This document shows, one piece after another, positions 1 through 5,261 of a DNA stretch of 5,261 bases (position 1 is the first letter of the stretch; the number at the start of each line of letters is the position of its first letter). Origin of the DNA: Clostridiales bacterium (GTDB lineage Bacteria; Bacillota; Clostridia; Oscillospirales; Acutalibacteraceae); the NCBI GenBank assembly GCA_020859725.1, contig JAJBVR010000084.1:1-5261 (forward strand), in the 5' to 3' direction. The position numbers and the translations under genes were made by a program. The notes beneath the pieces were generated by a model. It ran no database searches, was not told where the DNA came from, and saw nothing but the letters and a program-made list of their open reading frames with translations.

Positions 1-1
1 T

Positions 2-120
2 TCTTTACCTTTTCCAAATAATGTGGATTATTATCACTGGTATTTCGGTTCGCTTCATACCGATATGCAGATAAGCAAAAAAATGACGGCGGTTTTCAAT
101 AAATTATATGAAATAAAATA
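2..120 (+). CDS. C-terminal end of a probable metallophosphoesterase (partial, 5' end outside window)
   Basis: An open frame runs from the left edge to a TAA at 118-120 and encodes 39 residues. It contains the string DYYHWYFGSLHTD followed by a short hydrophilic tail ending NKLYEIK. The aromatic-rich WYFG-x-x-H-x-D pattern near the C-terminus resembles the last metal-binding block of calcineurin-like metallophosphoesterases of Firmicutes, which is usually written GHxH. Here the first histidine position is serine (GSLH), so either this is a variant subgroup, a metal ligand is lost, or the family guess is wrong. The start and the diagnostic N-terminal DxH and GNHD motifs lie outside the window, so the family call rests on the tail alone. 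The gene is on the same strand as mod, 189 bases upstream of it. Confidence 0.45.
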
Positions 121-122
121 AC

Positions 123-183
123 CATTTTGAATAAAAAGAAAATCTGATTTATTCAAAATGCAATAAAAAGCGTTTTATTCAAA
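123..183. repeat. AT-rich inverted and direct repeats (three TTTATTCAAA elements)
   Basis: A perfect 13-base inverted repeat, CATTTTGAATAAA at 123-135 and TTTATTCAAAATG at 148-160, is separated by 12 bases and starts three bases after the upstream stop codon. A third copy of the core, TTTATTCAAA, lies at 174-183 in the same orientation as 148-157, 26 bases further on. A small overlapping inverted repeat (AATAAAA 162-168, TTTTATT 173-179) means several competing hairpins can form. The stems have almost no G or C and no T run follows, so this is not a classic intrinsic terminator. It could be a weak terminator, a set of regulator binding boxes ahead of mod, or a remnant of a small repeat element. 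Function is inferred only from position. Confidence 0.5.
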
Positions 184-205
184 GCGGAAGAAAAGCGGCT
201 ATATC
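178..205 (+). promoter_or_regulatory. Weak candidate promoter for the mod-res operon
   Basis: TTCAAA at 178-183 could act as a -35 box (4 of 6 matches to TTGACA) and TATATC at 200-205 as a -10 box (4 of 6 matches to TATAAT), with a 16-base spacer. Transcription would begin near 212 and leave a leader of roughly 100 bases before mod. The -35 candidate overlaps the third TTTATTCAAA element, so a protein bound there could control transcription. Another possible -10 (TAGAAT, 239-244) has no recognisable -35. Both matches are weak. Confidence 0.2.
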
Positions 206-297
206 TTCCCGGCGTGTTCGTTTGCTTTCTGCAAACAATAGAATTTGCGGAACAGCTACTGAAACGTCAGTTTATCCTTTCCCGTTTTCATCTTAAC

Positions 298-303
298 AGG
301 AGA
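298..303 (+). promoter_or_regulatory. Ribosome binding site of mod
   Basis: AGGAGA lies six bases before the ATG at 310-312. This decides the start of Mod: an in-frame ATG at 214 would add 32 residues but has no comparable ribosome binding site, and the added residues do not look like Mod family sequence. Confidence 0.75.
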
Positions 304-309
304 AACAAA

Positions 310-843
310 ATGAGTACAAATATATCAAAACAAAAGCGTAATGACTTGCTGAAAAAAATCAGAGAAATAAGAGCCTTTATTTCTGCTGCTCCGCAGGATG
401 AAAACACGGGCAATCTGCTTTCCTATCTTTCCGATATTGAAAAAGATGTAAACGGCAAGAAATACGGGCTTGTATTTGAGGAGCACCGTGAGGAAATCGA
501 CGATATGCTGGATACCCATACCCCTGTATTAACCGAAGAGCAAGACCTGTTCATCGACAACGGCGGACAAATGAATTTTCTCATTGAGGGGGACAACCTT
601 GCTTCTCTCGAATTACTTAAAAAAACGCATAAGGGTAAAATCGACCTTATCTATATAGATCCGCCGTACAATCGTGGTATAAATGACTTTAAGTATGACG
701 ATGATTTTATCGTTAAAACAGATGGTTATATACACTCCAAATGGCTCTCTTTCATCAATGAAAGACTTGTGATTGCAAGAAAGCTTTTGTCTGATACGGG
801 GCTATATTTATTAGTATTGATGATAATGAACAAGCAAATTTAA
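310..843 (+). pseudogene. mod: mod 5' fragment: N-terminal domain and catalytic DPPYN motif
   Basis: This is the reading frame actually produced from the mod start, 177 residues long. Residues 1-60 are charged and helical in appearance, as in the N-terminal region of type III Mod. IEGDNLASLELL (92-103) leads into IDLIYIDPPYN (111-121), the catalytic loop that holds the flipped adenine. KWLSFINERL (144-153) and ARKLLSDTG (156-164) are also typical of the family. From base 802 the frame is wrong: the last residues (LYLLVLMIMNKQI) are out-of-frame and end at TAA 841-843. The fragment lacks the SAM motif and the recognition domain, so it should be inactive by itself. Confidence 0.85.
798..801 (+). 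other. Frameshift site in mod (one base missing in a G run)
   Basis: The upstream frame reads GAT ACG GGG CTA, while the frame that matches Mod resumes at GCT (801-803) ATA TTT ATT AGT. Adding one G to the GGGG at 798-801 gives ACG GGG GCT and joins DTG to AIFISIDDNE without losing a residue. A one-base deletion is therefore the simplest explanation. Confidence 0.85.
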
Positions 844-1994
844 AACTACTATGTGATTTTATATTTGATGAAAATAACTTTGCAGGAATGATTCCTTGGA
901 GAAAAAGAACAGCAAAGACTGATGTTCCGTTTGGGATTTCGCAGGACTATGAATGGATACTGATATACGCCAAAAGTGACCAATTCAATGCATTTACAAA
1001 GCGAGAGAATCAAAGAAAATATTATTCAACCCCAGATATCCCAGGGCGTGAATGGAGAGCTCACGATTTAACTACGCAAAGGACGGCGGTGGAACGACCA
1101 AATAGTGCTTTCACCTTAATAGATCCTAAAAATAGAACTGAATATCCCGTAAATCCTAACCGAGTGTGGGCTGTTACGAAAGACACATTCCCTCAATATC
1201 TTAATGAGAACAGAATTATTTTTCCAGGTGACTATGATTTTTTGAAAATATCAAAGCCGCAAATGCGGTATTTTAGAGATGAAGATGAGGCTAAAGCAAT
1301 CAAAAAAACAGGGAGTGTAGCTGGCGTTTCTGCAACAACTACGCAACTCCCATCTGATGTTGGTATGACCAAAGAGGGAACGGCAGATTTAGGGAAACTG
1401 TTTGCAAAAAAAGCTTTTCCATATCCCAAACCTGTTGAGTTAATCAAGTATTTGATACAAATAGGAACTGTAAATAAAGAAGATGCTCTGGTTTTGGATT
1501 TTTTCGCCGGTAGCGGCACAACAGCAGAAGCATTGCTGCGGATGAACGCACAAAACAACGGCAGCAACCGCCGTTTTATCCTCTGCACGAATAACGAGAA
1601 TAATATTTGCCGTGATGTTACATATGAGCGTATCAAGCGTGTGATTGATAAAGAAGGGTATTCTGCAAGTCTTAAATACTATAAAGTTGATTATGTTCCC
1701 ATTTCCGAGCGTATGTACTACGAATATGCTGACGAGTTGTTAAAGCATATCCGTGAGCTTGTTGAGCTTGAAAACGGCGTAAATTTCACGGACAATGCGG
1801 AAATCGGTATCGTCTTGACGGAAGAAGAGCTTAACGAATTTATATCAAATACAGACAGCTTTTCAAAGTGCAAAAAACTCTATATGGGGCACGATCTTTT
1901 GCCGACAGAGGAACAGGAACAGATTATTAAGGCGCGCGAAATCGAAATCAGCATCATACCCGATTACTACTATCGAGATTTACAGGAGAGATAG
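801..1994 (+). pseudogene. mod: mod 3' fragment: target-recognition region and SAM-binding motif
   Basis: The continuation of Mod is in the frame starting GCT at 801, reading AIFISIDDNEQANLKLL, exactly where family members continue after DTG. The first ATG in this frame is 888, with AGGA directly against it and therefore no usable ribosome binding spacing, so separate expression is unlikely. From ATG 888, residues 1-195 form the recognition region (for example PWRKRT, GREWRAHDLTTQ, KKAFPYPKPVELIKYLI). LVLDFFAGSGTTAEALL (201-217) is the SAM-binding motif, and FILCTNNENNICRDVTYERI (230-249) follows as usual. The end is rich in acidic residues. Arginine codons in bases 888-1290 are mostly AGA/AGG (8 of 13), but after 1500 they are mostly CGT/CGC (8 of 11). 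Confidence 0.85.
1984..1988 (+). promoter_or_regulatory. Ribosome binding site of res, inside the end of mod
   Basis: AGGAG sits eight bases before the ATG at 1997-1999 and within the last codons of mod. With only two bases between the mod stop (TAG, 1992-1994) and the res start, translation of res is probably coupled to mod. This also means that the early stop in mod at 843 could lower res translation or expose the mRNA to Rho. Confidence 0.75.
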
Positions 1995-1996
1995 CG

Positions 1997-2536
1997 ATGC
2001 AATTAAAAGAATTTCAATTAAATGCCGTAAAAAAGCTTTTTGAAGCGATGGAAACGCCCACCCGTGATATTATCCTGAAAAGCCCAACGGGAAGCGGTAA
2101 AACCATTATTCTCACCTACTTTATGCACCAATACATACAATCTTTTCCGAAAACAGTATTTGTATGGCTTACGCCGGGCAAGGGCAGCCTTAAAGAGCAA
2201 AGCAAGGCGAAAATGGACAAGTATATTCATGCTTCACAAACAAAATTGCTCTCCGATGTAATGACGGGCGGTTTTGAAGAAAACGATAACTGTTTCATTA
2301 ACTGGGAAAAGCTGACGAAAAGGGGCAACAACGCCCTGAAAGACAGCGAACGCACCAATTTCTTGGAGCATATTCAGCACGCCCTGAATGACGGCTTGCA
2401 TTTTGTAATTATTGTAGATGAGAGCCATCAGAACAATACAATAAAGGCAGATGAAATTATACAGTATTTTCATACGAAAAAAAATTATTCGCTGTTCCGC
2501 GACGCCGAAAGGCATAGCAAAAGCGGAAGTTATTGA
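1997..2536 (+). pseudogene. res: res 5' fragment: helicase motifs I, Ia and II
   Basis: This is the frame translated from the res start, 179 residues. LKEFQLNAVKKLFEAM (3-18) is the Q-motif-like start common to type III Res and DEAD-like helicases. SPTGSGKT (29-36) is Walker A with the ATP-binding lysine, VFVWLTPGKGSLKEQS (54-69) is motif Ia, and FVIIVDESH (136-144) is Walker B (DESH). Family sequence ends with QYFHTKK (156-162). After the A8 run the last 17 residues are out-of-frame and stop at TGA 2534-2536. The product would be a helicase lobe without motifs III to VI and without nuclease, so inactive. Confidence 0.87.
2477..2484 (+). other. A8 run: frameshift (slippage) site in res
   Basis: Eight adenines follow CATACG. 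The upstream frame reads CAT ACG AAA AAA AAT, while helicase motif III needs ATT ATT CGC starting at 2484. With seven adenines the protein joins as FHTKKIIRCSATP with nothing missing, so one extra A is the simplest lesion. A8 is long enough for replication or RNA polymerase slippage, so a fraction of transcripts could regain the frame. Confidence 0.8.
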
Positions 2537-3302
2537 AATTTCCGAAGAAGAAGTTATTGCGGCGGGACTTATCAAGAAAATGCTTGTTATCAACCAAGAT
2601 TTTCCGCAAACGATTGAAACGGAAAATCAAACGGAATTTCTGCTTGAGAAAGCGATTACCAAACAGCATGAACTGCGTTTTGAATTTTTGGCAAGGAATG
2701 TGGATATCAATCCCTTGATTGTAATTCAGCTGCCGAATAAATCGGAAACATTGCAGGACGGTGTTGAACGCTATCTTGAAACCAAGGGGCTTACCTATGA
2801 GAATGGTCAGCTTGCAATTTGGCTTTCCGACAGGCACGAGAATTTAGAGGGAATTGATACTTCCAATGCAAAATCGTTGGCTGTTATCATAAAGCAGGCG
2901 GTTGCTACCGGTTGGGATTGCCCGAGGGCTTATATTCTTGTTAAACTCCGTGATAATATGGACGAAACCTTTGAGATACAAACTATAGGACGTATTCGCC
3001 GTATGCCCGAGGCGAAACATTATGAAAATGATATTCTCGACAGCTGCTATCTCTACACTTTGGACGAGAAGTTTACCGCAGGCGTAAAAATGGCGCTTGA
3101 TAAAGTCGCGCTAAACGCCTGCACACTTTTTCTTAAAAATGAGTATAAGAATATAACGCTTACGGGCGAGCAGAGAACAATGATAACATCTACCCGTAAT
3201 CCTCAAAAAGCATTGCAGACAATTGCTTCATATGCAGAAAAGGAATACGGAACAGGCACAAATAAGGCAGAAAACCGCACCCGCCTACAAACTGCCGGAT
3301 AT

Positions 3303-3305
3303 TAA
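3303..3305 (+). other. In-frame nonsense codon in res
   Basis: TAA interrupts QTAGY-stop-LSENIVKHTLSG, with Res-like sequence in the same frame on both sides. A single C-to-T change from CAA (Gln) would create it. The identity of the original residue is inferred. Confidence 0.75.
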
Positions 3306-3629
3306 TTAAGCGAAAATATCGTAAAGCATACTCTTTCAGGTGAAACATCCACCTTCGACTTTGATTCAGCGGATATGAATAAAATTAAGGTTACAGAAAA
3401 GCTGAACACGCACACGCACGGCCGGGATTATCATCAAAAAATCGGTAAAATCGGTTTAGAGATAGGTATGGAATATTCATATATGAATACCATTATCCGA
3501 AAACTGTTTGATAAAAATTTTAAGTACAGCCGTAAAATCCTTGCGTTAGAGCCGAGAGCTATTTATGCTTTTGTAATCAACAACGTTGACCGGCTTCGCC
3601 ACTTAGTGCGTGAGGGCTATGGCTTATGA
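3306..3629 (+). pseudogene. res: res linker fragment between helicase and nuclease domains
   Basis: This segment is in the same frame as the middle fragment, directly after the TAA at 3303-3305, and reads LSENIVKHTLSGETSTFDFD and onward. The first ATG in it is 3375, with no ribosome binding site. It encodes helical, charged sequence (for example MEYSYMNTIIRKLFDKNFKY and ALEPRAIYAFVINNVDRL), as expected for the region between the helicase and nuclease domains of type III Res. No catalytic motif falls here. It ends out-of-frame with GYGL and TGA 3627-3629 just after the GGG at 3614-3616, where the next fragment takes over in another frame. Confidence 0.78.
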
Positions 3630-4185
3630 AACGGCGCAGACGAAAATGGATATGCCATCAAGATCCTATTACGAATTTCACATTCCGCAGTCGTGCCTGT
3701 TTACTTACAATGGTGATGCAAAAACGCAGCTGCTTATGAAGAAAAATGTTTATCAAAACTATCTTTCTTCCGCTGCTCCCCGTTCAACGCCCGAAATAAA
3801 ATTTGAAAGATTCTGCGAACGCGCAAACAGTGTGGAATGGTGGTACAAAAACGGCGATAAAGGCAATGAGCACCTTTCAATCGTCTATCAGGATAATTCA
3901 GGCAAACAAAAGCTCTTTTATCCCGACTACATTGTAGGCGTTAACGGTGAGCTTTGGATTATTGAAACAAAGGGTGGTTTTGACCGCAGCGGAAACAGCC
4001 AAGACATTGATTTATATACACCGAAAAAATTCAAGGTGCTTAAAGATTATCTGGATGCACACAAGCTAAAAGGCGGCATTGTTCGTAATGACGCCGTAAC
4101 GGATGAGCTGTGCATTTGTACGGATACTTATTCCGAAGATATTAACGATGATAACTGGGTAGTATTAAGCAGTATTTTGGAATAA
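3610..4185 (+). pseudogene. res: res 3' fragment: PD-(D/E)xK nuclease domain
   Basis: Res continues from about base 3616 (AMAYETAQTKMDMP) to TAA 4183-4185. A GTG at 3610 and an ATG at 3619 are possible starts; the only SD-like bases (GAGGG, 3612-3616) are two bases from the ATG, so independent translation is doubtful. LFYPDYIVGVNGELWIIETK is the nuclease core: PD, then ExK 13 residues after the aspartate, on a beta hairpin as in PD-(D/E)xK enzymes, followed by GGFDRSG. STPEIKFERFCERANSVEWW before it matches the usual helix ahead of this fold. The catalytic residues are intact, so this domain had probably not decayed much when the frame was broken. Confidence 0.85.
3614..3616 (+). other. Frameshift site in res (one extra G)
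   Basis: The upstream frame reads CGT GAG GGC TAT GGC TTA TGA. Removing one G from the GGG gives CGT GAG GCT ATG GCT TAT GAA, joining HLVRE to AMAYETAQ and on to the nuclease domain. An alternative two-base deletion is less economical. Confidence 0.78.
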
Positions 4186-4248
4186 TGGAACACACATTGA
4201 GGATAAGTGAAAGCAACTAAAATATTCACCTGCAAAAAAAGACAAATG

Positions 4249-4285
4249 AAAACGGGTTGGCATATCGCTGTGCTAACCCGTTTTT
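4249..4285. terminator. Bidirectional intrinsic terminator between res and the methyltransferase gene
   Basis: AAAACGGGTTGGC (4249-4261) pairs with GCTAACCCGTTTT (4272-4284) with one G-T wobble. The stem can extend inward to 4264/4269, leaving the four-base loop TCGC. Five T's (4281-4285) close the plus-strand side, as needed after res. Read on the minus strand, the stem ends in TTTTC and a T7 stretch follows a few bases later, so it can also end the converging gene that stops at 4329. Confidence 0.88.
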
Positions 4286-4328
4286 AACGTATAAATTAAA
4301 GCATTGTTTAAATTATGTTAAGGCGGCT

Positions 4329-5078
4329 TTATATGCGAACCGCTCTCATACAGATACGCACATAATCAACAAACCATTTTCCGTTTTTATAAAGCTTAGG
4401 GCGGCAGATTTCAACAGCCTCATCAATGATACTGTTTTTAATATTTTCATCAATCTCTAAAAAAGCGGATGTTATAAACATATTTATCCAATTTTTCAAT
4501 CCGTTTTCACCTTTTTGCTCGGTGGGGCGATTATAAAGAATGGCATAATTAACGCAAAAGCCGTTTTTTTCCAACAACGGCGCCAACTCGCCTATCGACT
4601 TAAAATTAAAATCAAAACGATATTTCAAAGAATGATTTTCAAACGCTTTTTCAAGAGCTTTATGAACAGCTTGCGCGCAGCCTTTTCCGCCGAATTCAAA
4701 AACCAGTTCCCCGCCCTTTTTTATATTCAACGCAAGATTTTTTATTAATTTATCATGGTTTTCAATCCAATGAAAAACCGCATTGGAAAATATTGCGTCC
4801 GCTTTATTTTCAAGCTTAAAATCAACCGCATCAGCGTTTATGAACTTCAATTCTTTATGCAGTTGCGCAGCTTTTTCAAGCATTTCACAGGATGAATCAA
4901 TTCCAAGCACACTATACCCCTTTTGAAATAATTTTTCGGTAAGCGCTCCGTTTCCGCATCCCAAATCAACAACAAAAGCGCCCTTGGGAACCGTTAATAA
5001 ATCCATAACGCCCTCGCCGTATTTATACACAAAATCAAAATTATCTGTGTAATCCTTTGCGTTCCATTCGTTTTTCAT
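4329..5078 (-). CDS. Class I SAM-dependent methyltransferase (trans-aconitate methyltransferase-like)
   Basis: An intact 249-residue protein with a Rossmann-like methyltransferase fold. VVDLGCGNGALTEKL (36-50) is the glycine-rich SAM-binding motif I, GID (59-61) supplies the acidic residue that binds the ribose, NADAVDF (81-87) is motif II-like, SNAVFHWIENHDKLI (98-112) is the post-motif block seen in Tam and malonyl-ACP methyltransferase-like enzymes, and KKGGELVFEFGGKG (120-133) follows. The C-terminal half (about 160-249) is a helical cap likely to hold the substrate. It is probably a cytoplasmic small-molecule O-methyltransferase; the substrate cannot be told from sequence, and similarity to Tam is no proof of trans-aconitate activity. 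The start is ATG 5076-5078 (minus strand), preceded by GAGGAG at 5090-5095 with a rather long 11-base gap. There is no sign that it belongs to the type III system: it faces the other way and is separated by the terminator. Confidence 0.85.
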   Translation of the reverse strand: MKNEWNAKDYTDNFDFVYKYGEGVMDLLTVPKGAFVVDLGCGNGALTEKLFQKGYSVLGIDSSCEMLEKAAQLHKELKFINADAVDFKLENKADAIFSNAVFHWIENHDKLIKNLALNIKKGGELVFEFGGKGCAQAVHKALEKAFENHSLKYRFDFNFKSIGELAPLLEKNGFCVNYAILYNRPTEQKGENGLKNWINMFITSAFLEIDENIKNSIIDEAVEICRPKLYKNGKWFVDYVRICMRAVRI

Positions 5079-5119
5079 TTTTAAATAGACTCCTCAAATT
5101 AAGCATAAAATCCATCCGC

Positions 5120-5260
5120 TTAAAGGCGATGAATTTGTTTTTTATTTTTGGTTTTAACATTAACAATATATATTCCGATGCATACAAGAATAAGCGAAAA
5201 AAGATTTTGGCGCATTGTAAAATGAAACTGCAATAGTAAAAAGAATATCCATAGTGATGA
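5120..5260 (-). CDS. C-terminal end of a probable membrane protein (partial, 5' end outside window)
   Basis: An open minus-strand frame enters from the right edge and ends at TAA 5120-5122, giving 46 residues. It begins with a hydrophobic stretch (SSLWIFFLLLQFHF), then MRQN, then a second hydrophobic segment (LFSLILVCIGIYIVN) and a basic tail (VKTKNKKQIHRL). Two membrane helices followed by a positive cytoplasmic tail suggest the end of a polytopic transporter; the GIYIVN ending recalls EamA/DMT-type exporters, but the family is not certain. It lies 41 bases upstream of the methyltransferase start on the same strand, so the two may be cotranscribed. An AT-rich edge frame of this length could be chance, hence the modest confidence. 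Confidence 0.4.
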   Translation of the reverse strand, partial: SSLWIFFLLLQFHFTMRQNLFSLILVCIGIYIVNVKTKNKKQIHRL

Positions 5261-5261
5261 A

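Larger units (their letters stand above)
310..1994 (+). pseudogene. mod: Type III restriction-modification methyltransferase (Mod), interrupted by one frameshift
   Basis: Mod transfers a methyl group from S-adenosylmethionine to adenine N6 in an asymmetric site and is the recognition subunit for the restriction complex with Res. Restoring one base in the G run at 798-801 gives one frame of about 561 residues, within the usual size range for type III Mod. Motif order is catalytic DPPYN (117-121), then a long target-recognition region, then the SAM-binding motif FAGSG (about 399-403). This is the beta-class order typical of type III enzymes. As written, translation stops at 843 before the recognition region and SAM motif, so no active enzyme is expected unless the frame is corrected. 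The gene ends two bases before the res start, which fits a translationally coupled operon. Confidence 0.9.
2451..3305 (+). pseudogene. res: res middle fragment: helicase motifs III, V and VI
   Basis: The shifted frame has an ATG at 2451, but true Res sequence begins at about base 2484 with IIRCSATPKG, helicase motif III. No well-spaced ribosome binding site precedes the ATG (AAAGG only three bases away), so it is probably not a real start. Downstream are EVIAAGLIKKMLVINQDFPQ, a typical linker to the second RecA-like lobe, then AVATGWDCPRA (motif V) and QTIGRIRRMPEAKH (motif VI with arginine finger residues). The frame is closed by TAA at 3303-3305 in a region that continues as Res on the other side of the stop. 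Base composition matches the flanking res pieces. Confidence 0.85.
1997..4185 (+). pseudogene. res: Type III restriction endonuclease subunit (Res), with three disruptions
   Basis: Res is the ATP-dependent motor and nuclease subunit that joins Mod and cuts DNA at a fixed distance from the recognition site. Removing one A at 2477-2484 and one G at 3614-3616, and reading through TAA 3303-3305, gives a continuous protein of about 728 residues. Motifs appear in the expected order: Walker A PTGSGKT (30-36), DESH (141-144), SATP (167-170), TGWD (304-307), QTIGRIRRMP (328-337), then the nuclease motif PD (642-643) with ETK (656-658). That length is shorter than classical phage P1-type Res proteins (near 970 residues), but no core motif is missing, so the difference looks like family variation. 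With three lesions the gene is very likely non-functional as written. Confidence 0.9.

Noticed and set aside
214..309. Upstream in-frame extension of mod from ATG 214
   Set aside because: No suitable ribosome binding site before 214, and the 32 added residues do not look like Mod. AGGAGA six bases before ATG 310 is far better.
1232..1636. Long open frame on the minus strand inside mod (134 codons)
   Set aside because: It lies wholly antisense to the well-supported Mod recognition and SAM-binding regions, and its translation has no recognisable motif.
2234..2837. Two overlapping minus-strand open frames antisense to res (119 and 126 codons)
   Set aside because: The plus strand here encodes helicase motifs II and III. 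The antisense products are low-complexity Phe/Asn/Arg-rich or hydrophobic chance sequence and overlap each other.
310..4185. A novel multi-gene defence system made of several small proteins (two methylase parts, helicase parts, separate nuclease)
   Set aside because: The pieces join into standard Mod and Res by single-base repairs with no lost residues, and the internal starts lack usable ribosome binding sites. A broken type III system explains everything.
4257..4460. Small plus-strand frame of 67 codons over the terminator and the end of the methyltransferase gene
   Set aside because: It begins inside the terminator stem and is antisense to the intact methyltransferase, with no motif.
4515..4748. 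Plus-strand frame of 77 codons within the methyltransferase gene
   Set aside because: Antisense to a complete minus-strand gene with clear SAM motifs. The Lys/Phe-rich product is typical of a shadow frame.
1..5261. CRISPR array, tRNA, rRNA, transposase or integrase
   Set aside because: No regularly spaced repeats, no cloverleaf-like sequence and no mobile-element protein motifs were seen on either strand.

Overview
The window is a stretch of moderately AT-rich bacterial DNA (hand counts of two parts of the mod gene gave about 39% and 42% G+C). AGGAG-type ribosome binding sites and the general protein style suggest a low-GC Gram-positive, probably a Clostridia-like Firmicute. That assignment is inference from style, not from a marker gene.

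Layout. Bases 2-120 hold the 3' end of a plus-strand gene that resembles the C-terminus of a metallophosphoesterase. Bases 121-309 are non-coding, with three AT-rich copies of a TTTATTCAAA element that can form alternative hairpins, a weak promoter candidate, and a good ribosome binding site. Bases 310-4185 carry a two-gene type III restriction-modification operon: mod (N6-adenine methyltransferase, DPPY motif before FxGxG) and res (superfamily 2 helicase plus PD-(D/E)xK nuclease). A strong bidirectional hairpin terminator lies at 4249-4285. Converging on it from the minus strand is an intact class I SAM-dependent small-molecule-type methyltransferase (4329-5078). At the right edge, 5120-5260 on the minus strand is the C-terminal end of what looks like a membrane protein.

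The key point is that the type III system is broken as written. mod has a -1 frameshift at a short G run (798-801). res has a +1 frameshift at an A8 run (2477-2484), an in-frame TAA (3303-3305) and a further +1 frameshift at a GGG (3614-3616). Undoing these four single-base changes gives a continuous Mod of about 561 residues and Res of about 728 residues, with all expected motifs in order. Either the operon is a recent pseudogene, or some indels are sequencing or assembly errors, or the A8 run is a slippage/phase-variation site. The flanking minus-strand methyltransferase is intact. The target-recognition part of mod also shows different arginine codon use from the rest of the gene, which suggests allele exchange. 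I did not find a convincing undescribed system here.
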